In this document: piece after piece, positions 46,963-58,768 of the stretch
How the letters are laid out: each line of letters starts with the position of its first letter
Numbering within the stretch: the stretch's first letter is position 1
NCBI GenBank assembly: GCA_016858145.1
Contig: JAEHOE010000034.1
Span: 558,001 to 622,000, forward strand
Direction: 5' to 3'
Source: Edaphochlamys debaryana
Lineage: Eukaryota > Chlorophyta > Chlorophyceae > Chlamydomonadales
DNA: 64,000 bases
The notes under the pieces: generated by a model
The model's database searches: none
Told to the model about the DNA's origin: nothing
The model's input: only the letters and a program-made list of their open reading frames with translations
Program-made: the position numbers and the translations under genes

Positions 46963-48972
46963 GCTCGTTGTGCGGTATACGCGTGTGTGGGCGCGAGAGT
47001 CCTGTGGAATGCTCCAGCTGACCGCTGGAGGGATGGGTTGACGGATGATGGATGGCCTGTGGCCATCGGGAGTATTCACGAAACGAGGATGGGTGTGGCA
47101 GTTACAGTCACAGCTTGGGAACACGTTCAACATGGCATGCTGATGGATGGGGTGTCGAAGAACGAGACGCGTGGAAGAAGCTCGAAGCCGAGATCTTGAC
47201 GAGTGGAGCGAGCAGGACTGCGGGCTGCGGCCGTGTGGCTTGTTGCGCCTCTTGCGCGACGAGAGAGATGAGGCGTCGGCTATCGCAATCACGGTCTGCA
47301 GTCTGCGGTTTCTGAGAGCGCAGGTACTGTTAGGGGCCTGCCTGGGAACAAGATATGTGGGTGAATAGCTTTTGCTTTGCGCAGGGGCCTGGCTTGTGTG
47401 CCTGGCAACTGCTGTGGGGTATATGGTAGACTTGTGCCCTTGTTGCGTTCGTTGGTTTTGGCGTGCGCGTGCTATAAACCCTAAAGATTGCCCGAGATAA
47501 CCTAAAGCTGCACCTAAACACTGCCTAAAGCGACGAGTGTCTGCTATCGTCAGGAGTCGTAGTCCAGCTCTTCCTAAATACCTCGACATCTGCCTTCATT
47601 CCAGGGTAGATGGTGAGCGAGCGGCCTTCCTCGGGTGCATTTCATCTGACCATGTGTAGACAGTCGCTCTTCAAGAGCCTTAGATCTCCTCGGGTCTTCC
47701 TTTGCTTTGTTTGCTGTTGTGTCGGCGTCCTAAACTGGGGACGTTGTGTGCGCCTAGAAATCTGATTGGGCCATGAAAGAAAGCGCTGACTCCAACGCTG
47801 TTAGACGAGACGAGGGCCGTGGTCTGACCCCTCTGGTGTGAGTACCGTTTCGTGTGTGCGCCATGGCAGGGCTAGATAGGTGTGGTCGCGAGTATGCTGC
47901 GGCCGGTGCGGTCCTTTGTATTGAGGTGCGCCGGCGCTGCTGGCCTTAGGGGGGGTTGCGCATGTGGGGGGTCTGCCGAGATGGGCAGCAGCCCCTCCGA
48001 GATTTCTGCAAGTTTGTTGCATTTGACGACTCGGCACTGCCACCTCCCTAAGCAATCTGCTGCAGGTATTGGCTTTGCATCCCCACGCGGCACATAGCTG
48101 CATGATCATGAGGGGACTCGGGCCGCGCCGACCGCTGCGCCTTGGACGTAACGGATCTGATTGTCCTCGAGGCGTGCGGGTGATCTTGCGTGGGTGTGGC
48201 GGCGGCGGCAGAGGTGCATGTACCCTTATGAGGTTGGCTGCTTCATTCTTGGATGGGCCCAAGGCGTGCGGCCGTGCATCCCAGGGCGACATAAGCGTGC
48301 TGAGCGCATAGGCAGGGGCATAGGCGCCATCTGAACGCGCCACACTTTTGCTGGTGTTGGTGTTGGCGGGAGGCGGGGCGCTTAAGTGCGAGCGAGGCGG
48401 GTCACCACGAACCCCCCATGAAACCCGCTACTCTCTGCTGTACTTACCTCACGGGCCAAAACAAGGCGGCCTGGAATCTGTGTAATGTATTTGATGAGTC
48501 TCATGCGTCCATTGCCAGAGGGGCCGTCCCGTGCGTTGCTATCTGCGCCTTCTGTACCCAGCTTGCCTCCAGGGCCCAGGCTCCCACAGGGTGAGCGCCG
48601 CATCTGCGGCCTCAAGCAGCGGTCATTGTACTCGTACCTGATTTGTGGCCTACTGATGGAGTGCGGCGCTGCCGGGAGTGCCGGCGCACAACGGGCGGGC
48701 GGGTCAAGGCGGGGATGAGCGATGAGTTGGGTCGAGCGTCGTGGGGGAGGGGGAGGGGGGGGGGGGGGGTGAGACCCTGCATTATGCACACGGCCGCGCG
48801 CAGAGTCAACATAGGAAGCGCATGCGACACGTAGTTATGCCATACTTGCCATACTTCGTGAGCTCCCGAGCCCTTTGCTGCGAAGGTCAAGTTGCAAAGT
48901 CCGCGCTCAACTCTACGCTCTAGTGCCCTATAATTCACCCAGTAAAACCAACCCAATAAACTAACAGCGAGG
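46963..48972. other. Intergenic region with CCTAAA cluster
   Basis: I see no supportable gene. A 353-codon open frame on the minus strand runs antisense to the zinc-finger gene and lacks any domain. At 47478-47580 CCTAAA occurs five times. A G-run lies near 48748-48770. Just before 48973, ATAATTCACCC and CAATAAACTAAC give an AT-rich core promoter for the coiled-coil gene. Confidence 0.4.
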
Positions 48973-50998
48973 ATGAGCAAACCGGCGCCCGGCGCGGAAC
49001 CGGAATTAGACCCTGCGAAGCTCGCGGCAGACCCCGAGAAGATTAAAATCCTGATGCGAAGAGACCCTAAGTTTATCACGAGGCTTATCTCGGTGAGGGA
49101 GGCTAGTGTCGGTGATGGAGCCCGGCATCTTCGAATCGTCGGAACGCATGCCTCAGGGGCGCCCGTGCCGCACCGATCGGACTGAGCGGACTAGGCACAC
49201 CGCGCGGTCGGCGTGGCGGGAAGCACTGCTCTGTGTCAGCGAGGGTCGGAGCGGGGTGGTGCCGCCAAAGGGGTTCGTGGGCGGGGTGGCCGTGCCCCGA
49301 ACGAATTCAACGGCCCCATTGCCACGCCTGCTGCTATCGGCACACAGGAACTCGACAAGAGCATGCATAAGGTCTTGCGAGAAAAGGCGAAGCGGAAACA
49401 GGAAATCGAGGATGCGGAGGTACGTGGGCTGGGGGGTCTGCGAGGCCACGGCACTTGCAATCTTCATGAGCCTACCCTCTTGTGCTCGACCCACTCTTGG
49501 CCTTTGCCCATCGACCATCACAGAAAGAGATCGAGAAGATTGACGAGGAGATCAAGACCCACATCACGCCCAACGTGGTGCGTGGGCGCATCGGCCGTGG
49601 TGACGGGTTGCGGAAGCTGGGCCGACCACCACGGGCGGGGCGGGGGGTCGGCACGGTCTGCGTCTCTGCACGGTCGCAAGGGGTGTGGGGCGTAGAGATT
49701 CTCGTCACGGGCTTCGGTAGCCACGGGCTCCGGGAGTCAGCCCAGGGCACTGCCCCTGGGGCCGAACCCTTCACCAAACAGGTGACTAGACCGCTGTCTG
49801 AATGACCCTACGCATCCCCCGACAACCCCAACCCATGCCCACGACAGGCCCGGCTAGAGAGCGCCATTGCATCCAAATCGGCGCTGCGGGAGCACCTCAA
49901 GCAGCAGTGCGACTCGGAGTTCAACAAGGTGCGTCTTAGGGTGAAGCGCCAGCTCGTGTACCGATAGTCACCGCAATGGAAGCTGCATGGCGTTCGGTGG
50001 TGCACGGGGTGATCGAGCCAGCGGGGCGATGGGGCGGGGAGGGGCCGCTGCTAGGCAGACCAGCAAGCCAGGGGCAATGGGGCCAGGGGCTTGCTCGCGC
50101 AAGTATACGCCTGCCAGGGCAGACGTGTGAGCGGCTGCTCGTGAGCCTGGGAAGCGTAGGCGCGGTGGATAGCTGGCCGGCCTTAGATATGGAACCGAAA
50201 GCCCGAGAGCAGACGTGTGTGTCCAAGGCTGCCCAGGGAGCATGCATGACTGGGGGTTCCCGGCCCTTGCTTGTGATAAAGGGTGGCGGTCAGACTGCCG
50301 AATCAGAGGCTGCTGCCTGTTACGGAGAGCCTCGCGCCGCCTGCCAAGCCCAGCTGCTGAGACCCTCTCACCACTGACCCTGATGCCCCACCCACCACCG
50401 ACAGGTGAAGAACCTAGAGGCGGAGGCGCGGGCGCTGATTCAGAAGTCTCGCCACACGGCGGGAAAGCTAATGGTGAGCGGTTGGGCACAGAGCGGGGTG
50501 AGCACAGAGGACAAAGCTAGGCCCTGAATGGCCTGGGCCGAACAGCCCGGGCCGAACGGTGTGGGCGGTAGCAGGAGGGGGACCGGTGACGCTCGGGTGT
50601 TACGTTGGGGCGTGGGGGTGGGGGTGGGGGCGGTCAAGCCCGGGTACGCCGGGGCAGAGGGTGGGTGTGACGGAGGACCGTCGCCTCGGGCTGTCCACTT
50701 GCCCCGTGGACATGGGGTGCACAGGCCAAGTCCACTCGCAACCCCGCGCCCCTGATGGACCCCCCCGTGTCACGCGGTTGCCCCCCGGCCCCATGCCTGC
50801 GGCCTCGCCCGAAGGACCGCCACTGCCCTCACCCTCGCTTCGGCCCCACCCTTGCTTACCCACCCCCACCCCGCTCCCACCCTGCAGCGCAACACCGCCC
50901 AGCAGCGGCTGGAGGAGGCGCGCGGCTTCAACACCTCGCAGCCCACCACCGCACTGCTGGCGGCATCCGGCAAGAAGCCGGCCAAGCCGCCGGGCTAG
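48973..50998 (+). CDS. Small coiled-coil protein, function unknown
   Basis: Six exons: 48973-49092, 49348-49419, 49524-49577, 49848-49928, 50405-50473 and 50888-50998. They give 168 residues, and all five introns are in phase 0. After a Pro/Ala-rich start (MSKPAPGAEPELDPAKLAAD) nearly the whole protein is charged helix: REKAKRKQEIEDAEKEIEKI, EIKTHITPNVARLESAIA, KNLEAEARALIQKSR and QQRLEEARGF. The tail is KKPAKPPG. There are no membrane segments, signal peptides or catalytic motifs. Small coiled-coil proteins of this type occur among algal flagellar and cytoskeletal proteins, but nothing here proves that; I do not recognise the family. Confidence 0.8.
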
Positions 50999-51598
50999 CC
51001 AGGGCAAGGCCGGGGGCTTGGACCTTACAAGGGGGCGCCGGGCAAGGCGAGGGGCTTTGACTCTGCAACGCGGGGCCTTCCGGTGTGGAGCCGGCCATGC
51101 GCGAGGGGCATGGCGAGGGGCGGCAGCCAAAACTGCGGATCTAGCAGCACATCTTCTTGGCTACGGTCTGGCGGATGTGGCATGTCCGGGCGGAAGGAAA
51201 GGCTTGCTTTGAGAGCTCTGGGCGGATACATAGCTCTGTGTTTTGTTGGGTGTTTATTGCGAGTGTGGCCAGACCCCAGCCCCGGGTACGCTCATTCGAA
51301 GATTAGCACCCTGGCAGTGCCAGGCTGGCACCGTGGCTCCTGACGTGTCAGAGGTCGGGTAGCTGGGGGGGGGCCGTCGGGTGTCCACACCCGATCTCTG
51401 CCGCAGACACTGATGCACGGCCCCTGCATTTTACCGCGTGTTACTAAAATCTAGGGCCTTGACCAAGGACCCAGCCGCTGGGCCGGACCGAAGCCCGCAC
51501 TTGCGCGGCAATTCAAATCAACTGCACACTTTGTGCTCCGGGCGAGGCCCTGCCCGCCGGTGCGACATTCTGTCATAGTCACAGGACGCGGAGCAGGA
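50999..51598. other. Intergenic region before ankyrin copy 3
   Basis: No gene is seen. The shared E2F-type cassette of the left array is absent here, so this ankyrin copy is under different control. Confidence 0.45.
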
Positions 51599-53661
51599 AT
51601 GGGATACGCTGGCAGCAGTGCACGCGAGTCGGTCGATGCCTCGCGAGTCTGGCTGCCAGGGATTATCGCTCGCGTGGCCGCATGCCTGCCGAACAACGAC
51701 GTCGCGTGCATCCTTCGCCTGGTCAGCAAACAGGCCTCCACCACGCTCCGGCTGCCGGAGCACACGCGGGTTGTCCTCTCCCGCCCAGTTCCCACCGACA
51801 CCTTCGGCGCGCACTGGTCCGCCCCCGACGCCTGCCGGGGGCTTACCCTCGCGCAGCGGCACAAGCTCATATTCCTCACAGCGGCCAGCGGCGTCGTGGC
51901 CAACCTGGAGGCGGCGGTGGCGGCAGCAGGCTGCGAGCTGTCGGCAGACCTGATCGCGGAGGCGGGTCAACACGCCGCCTCCGCCGGCCAGCTGGACAGC
52001 TGCCGCTGGCTCCTGGATCCAGTCCGAGCGCCGCCCGAGTTTGAATGGGCCGCGTTCTGCGAGAGCGCGGGCGAGGGCGGTCACAAGCACATCATCAACT
52101 GGAGCCTGACGGCCGGCGCGGAGGCGTGCGTCAACACCCCCCCGGTACTTTCATGGGTACCACTATGGCGCTGTAGCCTCCGCAGCAGTCGGCGCGGCAC
52201 GGGGCGGACACGTGGAGCTCCTCGACTGCCTGATCACGGAGCGGCCGGCGGACTTTGAGCACGTGCAGAAGACGGTGTTGCTAGAGGCGATCGCAAGGGG
52301 GTGTGACCTGCCAACGCTGGCGCGGCTGTGGGCAGACCCCGGGGGCAGCGGGTTGGTGAACGAGGTCTCTCAGTCGCTGATTCTGAGTGCGGCGATCGGC
52401 AGCCCCACGCCCGACTGGCAGGCCAAGGCAGAGTGGCTGCTTGAGCAGGCGAGTGGGGGGGCCTGGGTGGCATGGGGCTGGGTGCAGGAAGCGGACCTGC
52501 CTACATGGGCAGCGATGCAGCCCACTGACAGCCCCTGCCCAGCCCCCCACCCACCCCGCTCCGCCCCGGTCCGCCCCGCCCCGGCCCGTCCCCTTCCGTA
52601 GGGCCACTGCCGCCTGAGCAAGGTCGCACGCGGCTGTGCCCACGGCTCCGCCGCCCGCAACTGCGGGGACGGCAGCCTAGAGCGATTCGCATGGGCCGAC
52701 AGCCGGTGCGCTGACCCAGGGCCGCCCGACGCGAGCGCTCTCACCGACGCGATCGAGAAGAACAACCTCGCCGCGGTTCGGTACATTCTGGGGCGGGGGC
52801 TGCGGCTCTCACCCTCCGTTGACGTGTCTGAGGCGGCGCGAAAGGGCCACCTCGCCATCCTCCAGGTCCTCCTGGCGGCTCCGGGCGAGCCCGTGGCCCT
52901 GGGGGAGTGCGCCAGGGCAGCGGCTTCCGGCGCCCAGTTGGGCGTGCTGGAGTGGCTGGTGGAGACGTATGGGGCGGAGCGGCTGGGCGGCTTCTCAGAC
53001 GAGTTGGAGAGCGGGGGAGCTGCGTCCGGGAGCGTGGAGGTGCTGGCCTGGCTGCGGGAGCGCGGCTGCGGCTTTGGGTCGAGTGCGGCGTGGTCCGAGG
53101 CGGCGTCGGCGGGGTGTGAGGCCGCTCTGGAGCTGCTTGCGGCGTACGGCTGCCCCCATCCGGTGCGTTAGGGGGTGGGGGTGGGTTGGGGGCCGTGGGG
53201 GGATGGTGCAGGGACGGGGCCAAGCTCGGTGGCTCTGTTGAGGAACTGCGGCTGCCGGTGGGGGTATAGGGGCCGGGTGTGGGCAGAGCGCGCCCGACTC
53301 CTGCCCTCTCCTTTGTTCCTTCCTCCCCTTTTTCTCTCCGATTTACGAATCGCCTGAGATCCGTTTCTCTCCTCCCCTTTCGTGCAGACCGAGGGCAAGG
53401 CCTACGCGGACGCCGCTTCCAACGGGGACCTCCGCACCCTCGCCGTCCTGCGCCGCCTGGGCCTGCCCTTTGGCGATGCCGACACCTTCGCCCTGTCCGT
53501 CTCCAACTCCGACCCCTGGGGCGGCGTGCAGGCTCTCCAGTGCCTGCTGGACCAGGGGTGCCCGGTGGACTGGGATGCAGCGATGGGCGCGGCTCAGGAG
53601 GAGGACGTTCCGGAGGGGGGTGCGGGAGTGGGTGAAGGCGCAGTGGGACGCGCGGCAGTGA
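51599..53661 (+). pseudogene. Ankyrin-type repeat protein with F-box-like N-terminus (copy 3), two homopolymer frameshifts
   Basis: The start MGYAGSSARESVDASRVWL is followed by an F-box-like segment (LPGIIARVAACLPNNDVAC, then LRLVSKQAS) as in copies 1 and 2. The first exon shifts frame at a run of seven C (52137-52143); with six C it would continue as NTPRYFHGYHYG, then GGHVELLDCLIT. The next exon is 52602-53162 (KGHLAILQVLLAAPGEP, LGVLEWLVETYGAE, CEAALELLAAYGCPHP). The last exon starts at 53388 (NGDLRTLAVLRRLGLPFG, LLDQGCPVDWDAA). A run of six G (53615-53620) shifts frame again; with five G it would end VREWVKAQWDARQ at 53661, like the end of copy 1. The donor of intron 1 is unclear: CAG|GCGAGT at 52449 (GC-AG type) or GT at 52467 or 52482. 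Both lesions sit in homopolymers, so sequencing indels in an intact gene are as likely as decay. Confidence 0.65.
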
Positions 53662-54335
53662 AGGGGAAAGGGGCTGGTGGGAGGGGCGAGGAGGGTGCCA
53701 GGGGCGGCAGGGTCGGACGCCATGGGCGATGCAGCTGTGGATGGAGGGGCGTGGTGAGGTGTATCCATGCAGGTTTCGGGATAGCTCGCGGGTGCTGGAG
53801 GACAGATGATCGCGCTCGGAGTGAAGGGACTGGGTTCGTGCACTTGAGGCATGAGCCTGGCGGCCTCCAGCACCACGGCATATATGGGCTGGAGAGGAAG
53901 GGGAGGGGTTTACCGGTCGGCAACGCTGGATGGCACGGTGCAAGACAGGATCCCTGGTGCGGGACAGGAGGGGAGGCCTGCTGTGTAAGCAGCGGACCTG
54001 TAGGCTGCAGTCCCCACCTCACCCCCACCAACCCTCACCCCAACCCCAGCTCCACCACCTAGCAGTTAGCACCCCTCCTCTTTGCTGCGGCAGCCCTCCA
54101 GCTCCCTCCGGCCAGGGTGCCCGGGCGTGTGGACTGCAGGTGCATCGCGGTCCTTGGGACACCGACGACTAGGTCTCGTAACAGATACCGCATTCTCGTA
54201 TGTGCTGTCGAAGCTCTATATTTTCACACGTGTGGCAAGCCTCGTAACACGCTCAACTCCACATTGCTTCTCGAGCATCCACCATCCGTGCGACCTTCCG
54301 CAGTAGTGCGAGCTTGGACGCCTCAAGCATATAAA
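53662..54335. other. 3' flank of ankyrin copy 3 and promoter of the plastid-protein gene
   Basis: No separate gene is supported. If the second frameshift is real, the open frame of the last ankyrin exon would run on to 54062. ATATAAAA lies immediately before ATG 54336, too close to serve as a TATA box for it unless the start is further downstream. Confidence 0.4.
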
Positions 54336-57300
54336 ATGGAGGTGCTAGCGCGCCGCGGGGCGCTGGAGTCAGCCGGGCGGGCTGTGTCGCGTCGCAGCTC
54401 CGCGATGGCCCCTCACGCAGCCGCCGGAACGCTGCAAACTTCGCGACCAGCCGCCTCAGCTGCCGGCAGCTCCTCGCAGCTTGCTAAGCCGCTGGTGCTA
54501 TGCAGCGCTGCGGCTGGGGGCGTCGCGTCCACCTCTGGGACCACGGTCGACGGGGCGTGTGGCGCTGCCTGGTCCCTAGCACGAGGTGCGTGGTCCGGGC
54601 CATAGGGCCCTGACCTGCCAAACCCACACAACCGACGACCCCCGATTACGCCACTCCTAGAACCGCAGCGTCACTTGGACATAGGCTCCAGCCCGTCACG
54701 GCACCGTGCTCACGAGCACAGCTAGACCCGCGCCTCCGCCGTTGCTTCCAGCGGTGTCCCGGTCCCCTAACACGCCACCCCTCCGTCACCCCCGCAGGCC
54801 ATCGGTCCGTCCGGGGGAGAGCGGCGGCCCGGGGCGGTGTGGTGGCTGCGGCGGCGGGCGCCCCGGCGGAGACCTCGGGCGCTGCGGGGAAAGCCCTGGG
54901 GCCGGAGGACGTGGGTGCGGGGTCCGGGCTGGGGCTTGGGGCTGGGGCTGGGGGCTGGAACTTGGGTTGGGGGCTAGGCGGTGCTGCGTGGGGCTGGGCT
55001 GAGGCAGGGGCATCGGCTGATGGGCGGGGGAAAGCGGCATGGGACGGAGAGAGGGGGGCCTGCGCCTGCGGGTCCCGCAGGCGAGGGCGCAGAGGGGGTT
55101 AGAGCGCAGGAGGGGTTGGGCGGGCTGGGTTTGGAAGGGTTGGAGCAAGGTCGGACCCAGTGGATATAGTGGAAATAGCGGCTGAGGGCTGGAGGGTCCT
55201 AGGCCGAAAGGCCGAATGTATTGCGTTTGAAACGGGAGGGCGGAGGACACCCCCATCCCCCCGTTCCTCCCCCCCCCTTTCCTCGCCCCCCTTCCCCCCC
55301 ACTGACCTCTTCCCCCCCTTTCCGGCCCATGACCCCACAGCCCCAGATCGTCTCCCCCAAGAAGGAGGCCCAGCTGACCTTGGAGCAGTACAAGGAGATC
55401 TACGATCGCCTGATCAAGATCTTCCAGACGCGGCCCCGCGACGACTGGAAGAAGCTGATCGTGTTCTCCAAGCAGTGGGACGCGCACCAGCAGGGCGTGT
55501 TCGACAGGTGGGGCCTGTACGGCTGGATCCTGGATCCTGGGTTTTGGATCCTGAATCCTGTGCTCCATGCGGATGTGGGGATAGGGGCGGGAGAAAGGGG
55601 GATAGGGGTGCTGTCGCGTGCGGCGTGGTGGGTGGTCGGCTGAGTGTGTGCGATCGGAGCTGGTCATTGCCTTTTCCTGATCACCACCTCCCGCTCACCA
55701 CCTCCCGCTATCCCCTCCCCCCCCTCCCCCTCCCCCCAGGATCAAGGAGCTGTCTGACGCGGAGGCTGACGTGGACAAGAAGATGGCCCTGCGCAAGCTG
55801 TTCAGGGCGCTGCAAAACGTAAGAGGGGGGGAGGGAGGGAGGGGGGGAAGGGGGAAGCGGGGAGGGAGGGTTGTGGGGCTTGGGGCACGAGGCGATGCAG
55901 ACGATAGGAGGGGCCGTGGGGTTGTAGTAGGGCGGACTGAGGCTAGAGGGACACGACGCACAAATCCTGTCGCGGCCTCTTTTCCCCCCCCTCTCAGGTG
56001 GCTGAGGAGGTCGCCCGCTACAACCGCGTGCTGGGCCCTCCCTCGCCCTCGCCTCTCCCCCGCACCTCCTCCCCCCCTTTTCTCCTCACCCCCGTCTCCT
56101 CACCCCCCCTCCCTCTCCCCCCCCTCTCAGGTGGCTGAGGAGGTCGCCCGCTACAACCGCGTGCTGGGCAAGCTGGCGGAGGCGGGGGACGACGAGTGGG
56201 AGGCCATCGTGGCCGCCTACCGGGGGGACCTTCAGAAGCCCTTCTTCGAGCACGTGCAGTGCCTCATGGCGGCGGCCAAGGTGGGGGGGGGGGGGAGGCA
56301 AGAGGGGAAGGGGGGGAGGGGCAACGGGGGCGGGGGAAGGGGAGGTGGGTTGAGAGGGAGCGCGGTGTGCAAGGGGGAGGCAAGAGGGAAGGAAGGGCGT
56401 CTGGGCTGGGGCAGGAGTAACACATGCCCGCCTCACGAACCGCCCCCCCTCCCCTCCTTCCCCTGCCCTCTCCTCTCTCCCCCCCCAGGAGGACCCCTCC
56501 CGCCTGGAGACGCTGGTGCTCCTCAACACACGGCTGGTGGCGCTGATCGCCAACCACGATGCGGTGGCGGCGGACCAGGTGGGGGGGGGGGACAAGGGGA
56601 GGGGGACAGGGGGGGTGTTTGTTGCTGAGCTGGGGACAGGGGGGGACGGGAGAGGCTGGATAGCCCAGAGGTTGGTGGTTGGGAGGGAAGGGGGGAGAGT
56701 ATGGAGGGAAAAGGGGGCGGGGAGGAGGCGAAGGGAGGAAAGTACGGGGAGGGAGGGCAGCTCGCCTTGCGGGCCATGCGTCTGCCCGCGGGCAAACCCC
56801 CCACGGAGTTTCCCCGTGTGGTTTGCTGCTCACTCGTTCCCCTGCCCTCGGCCGCCCCCCTCCCCCCCCTCCTGCCCCTCCCCTCAGGACAAGCTGGACC
56901 AGGCGGCCGAGCTGTACCGGGACCTGCTCACATCGGTGAGGAGGAGGGGGGGGAGGGGGGGGGGGAGGAGGGGGGGGGGGGGGGGGGGGGGGGGGGAGGG
57001 GAGGAAAGTTTGTCGAGCGAGAGACGAGGAGGGGCGGGGTGGGAGCTGGGAGGCTTGCGTGAGCGGGGGGAGGCGGTGGCGCGGCGAGAGGCCGGCCGGG
57101 GCCTGGAATCACGTCGGGGGGCGTGGGTGACGGAGACGGGCAGAGAGGCAGAGATTTCATTCGCTGGCCCCTACCCCCGCTTCTCGCCAGTCGCCACCCC
57201 GTGTGGTGGGGACTGAGCCAGGGGACCACCCCCACCTACTTGCCTAAGCTCCTTCCCCCCCTCATCCCCTCCCCCCCCAGATCTCCAGCATTGAGGATCT

Positions 57301-58768
57301 CGACAAGCGCATGGCGGATCTGGCCACGTCGGGGCGCATCGACCCCGCCTTCCTGCAGGTGCGCGCCAGATCCAGCGGATCCAGGATCCTGGATCCAGGA
57401 CGCCGGACAGGCACCTGATCGGATGCGGGCTGCCTGCGCCCCCCCCCCCGCCCCTCCAGATCAGCGCAAAGGCGTACGGCGCGGCACGTGACACCAACAT
57501 GACTAAGGACGAGGCTAAGTGGGTGGCGTACAAGATGTACCGCAACGTGAGTACGGCCGGTTGGGGGCCCCCCATGTCGGGTGGGCGGGCTGCTCGTGCG
57601 CCGGCCCAGCGGGGCAGCGGGTTGTGGCCTGCGGCCGTACCCCCTGCGGCCGGGCTGCACACTTAGGTCATCCACCTGGTCGCCTGGCACCAACCGCCTG
57701 AACTCCTAACCGCCAACCCCCAACCGCCAACTCCCAACCGCAGGCCCGCGACTACTTTGACCGCCAGCAGCCCGCCGAGAAGCGCATCATCGAGTACCTC
57801 CTCACCATCCCCGACCCCACCGAGCGCCGCAACATGCTGGACAAGGCCGTCACCCCCGGGCCCATCCGCGCCACGGAGACGCACGACTACCTCTACTCCA
57901 CGCCGCAGGTGCGTATATGGCGGGTAGGGTTGTGATGTTAGGACAGGGTTAGGAGCTGAGCTGGGGAAGCGTGGCGTAGGGAAGCAATGGCTGGACATCC
58001 TCCGCCAGGACTGCCAACGGAACCCGGTCTGCTCCGTGCTCCCCCTTCTCCTCTCGACTCGCCATACCCTACTCTCTCGACCTAACACCCCGTCCCCCCT
58101 CCTCCCCCCCCCAGCGCCTCTTCCTGGTGCTGGACAACACGCTCCGCGCCTACACGCTCATGAAGGACGGAGCCACGCAGAACCTGGGGGCGGCGGAGGC
58201 GGCCGTGCTGCCCAAGAAGGTGGGGCAGGACCGGGGGAGGAGGGAGGGAAGGGACGAAGGGGAGTTGGGGGTGGGGGGAGGGGAAGAACGGAGGCGGCTG
58301 GGCAGGGTCGAACGATGGGGACGGGAGGAATGGACGAGCCGGGCGTGCGTGTGGTGAAAGGGCCACGTGAGGGTGCCTCACCCTCGTTGCACTTTGCCTT
58401 GTACCGCCCAGCCGCACCTTGCGACGTGCGCCCTGCCCCACGGTCTTGGCTCCCTGCCCTGCCCCCCCCCCAGGTCCGTGTGATGATGGAGCTCCGAGAC
58501 GATCTGGTCCGCAGGGTGAGGCCCCAGGAGGGTGTGTGTGTGTTGGGGAGATGTGGGGTGCATGGGATGGATGGGGAGGGTGGGTCCTGCCCTACACTAC
58601 GCTCGGCCAGGGGTCGGCGGCGAAGCCTTATCGGTAAGGCACTGCATTGCAAGGATTGGCAAGGACACGCAGCATCCGCCGCTTCGCTTCCGCCACCCCT
58701 GACTGTGACCTCACCCATGCGCCGCCCCTTGCGCGGCCCCCCTCCTTCTCCCCCTGCAGTACCTGTAA
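54336..58768 (+). CDS. Predicted chloroplast helical protein (13 exons), function unknown
   Basis: Exons: 54336-54585, 54798-54910, 55341-55507, 55740-55818, 56131-56280, 56489-56578, 56888-56935, 57281-57358, 57460-57546, 57744-57908, 58115-58219, 58474-58515 and 58760-58768. All phases agree, giving 460 residues. The first ~120 residues are Ala/Ser/Arg-rich with few acids (MEVLARRGALESAGRAVSRR, later RSVRGRAAARGGVV), as in algal chloroplast transit peptides. The mature part is all helical: LEQYKEIYDRLIKIFQT, WKKLIVFSKQWDAHQQ, NRVLGKLAEAGDDEWEAI and EAKWVAYKMYRNARDYF. Then come IIEYLLTIPDPTERRNML, AVTPGPI and DYLYSTPQRL. This order recalls a plant plastid family typified by Arabidopsis At4g37920, a link from memory with moderate confidence. 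The last exon is only 9 nt (Tyr-Leu-stop). No catalytic motif is visible. Confidence 0.85.
55998..56036 (+). repeat. Copy of the start of exon 5 inside intron 4
   Basis: The 39 bp are identical to 56131-56169, and the preceding CTCTCAG acceptor is copied too. Using the upstream acceptor would shift frame (133 nt apart), so the downstream one is the functional exon. Confidence 0.85.
56951..57002. repeat. Long G-run in intron 7
   Basis: An almost pure G tract interrupted by a few A residues lies just after the donor at 56936. Such tracts are prone to assembly error and G-quadruplex formation. Confidence 0.8.
57376..57395. repeat. Perfect 20-bp palindrome of GGATCC words
   Basis: The segment reads the same on both strands and consists of GGATCC, AGGATCCT and GGATCC. 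Related GGATCC clusters lie at 55524-55560 in the same gene and at 31741-31780. Confidence 0.8.

Noticed and set aside
47478..47580. Interstitial telomere array
   Set aside because: The CCTAAA words are not in tandem and are separated by unrelated bases.
46528..47589. 353-codon open frame on the minus strand
   Set aside because: It runs antisense across the last zinc-finger exon and into non-coding DNA, and has no recognisable motif.
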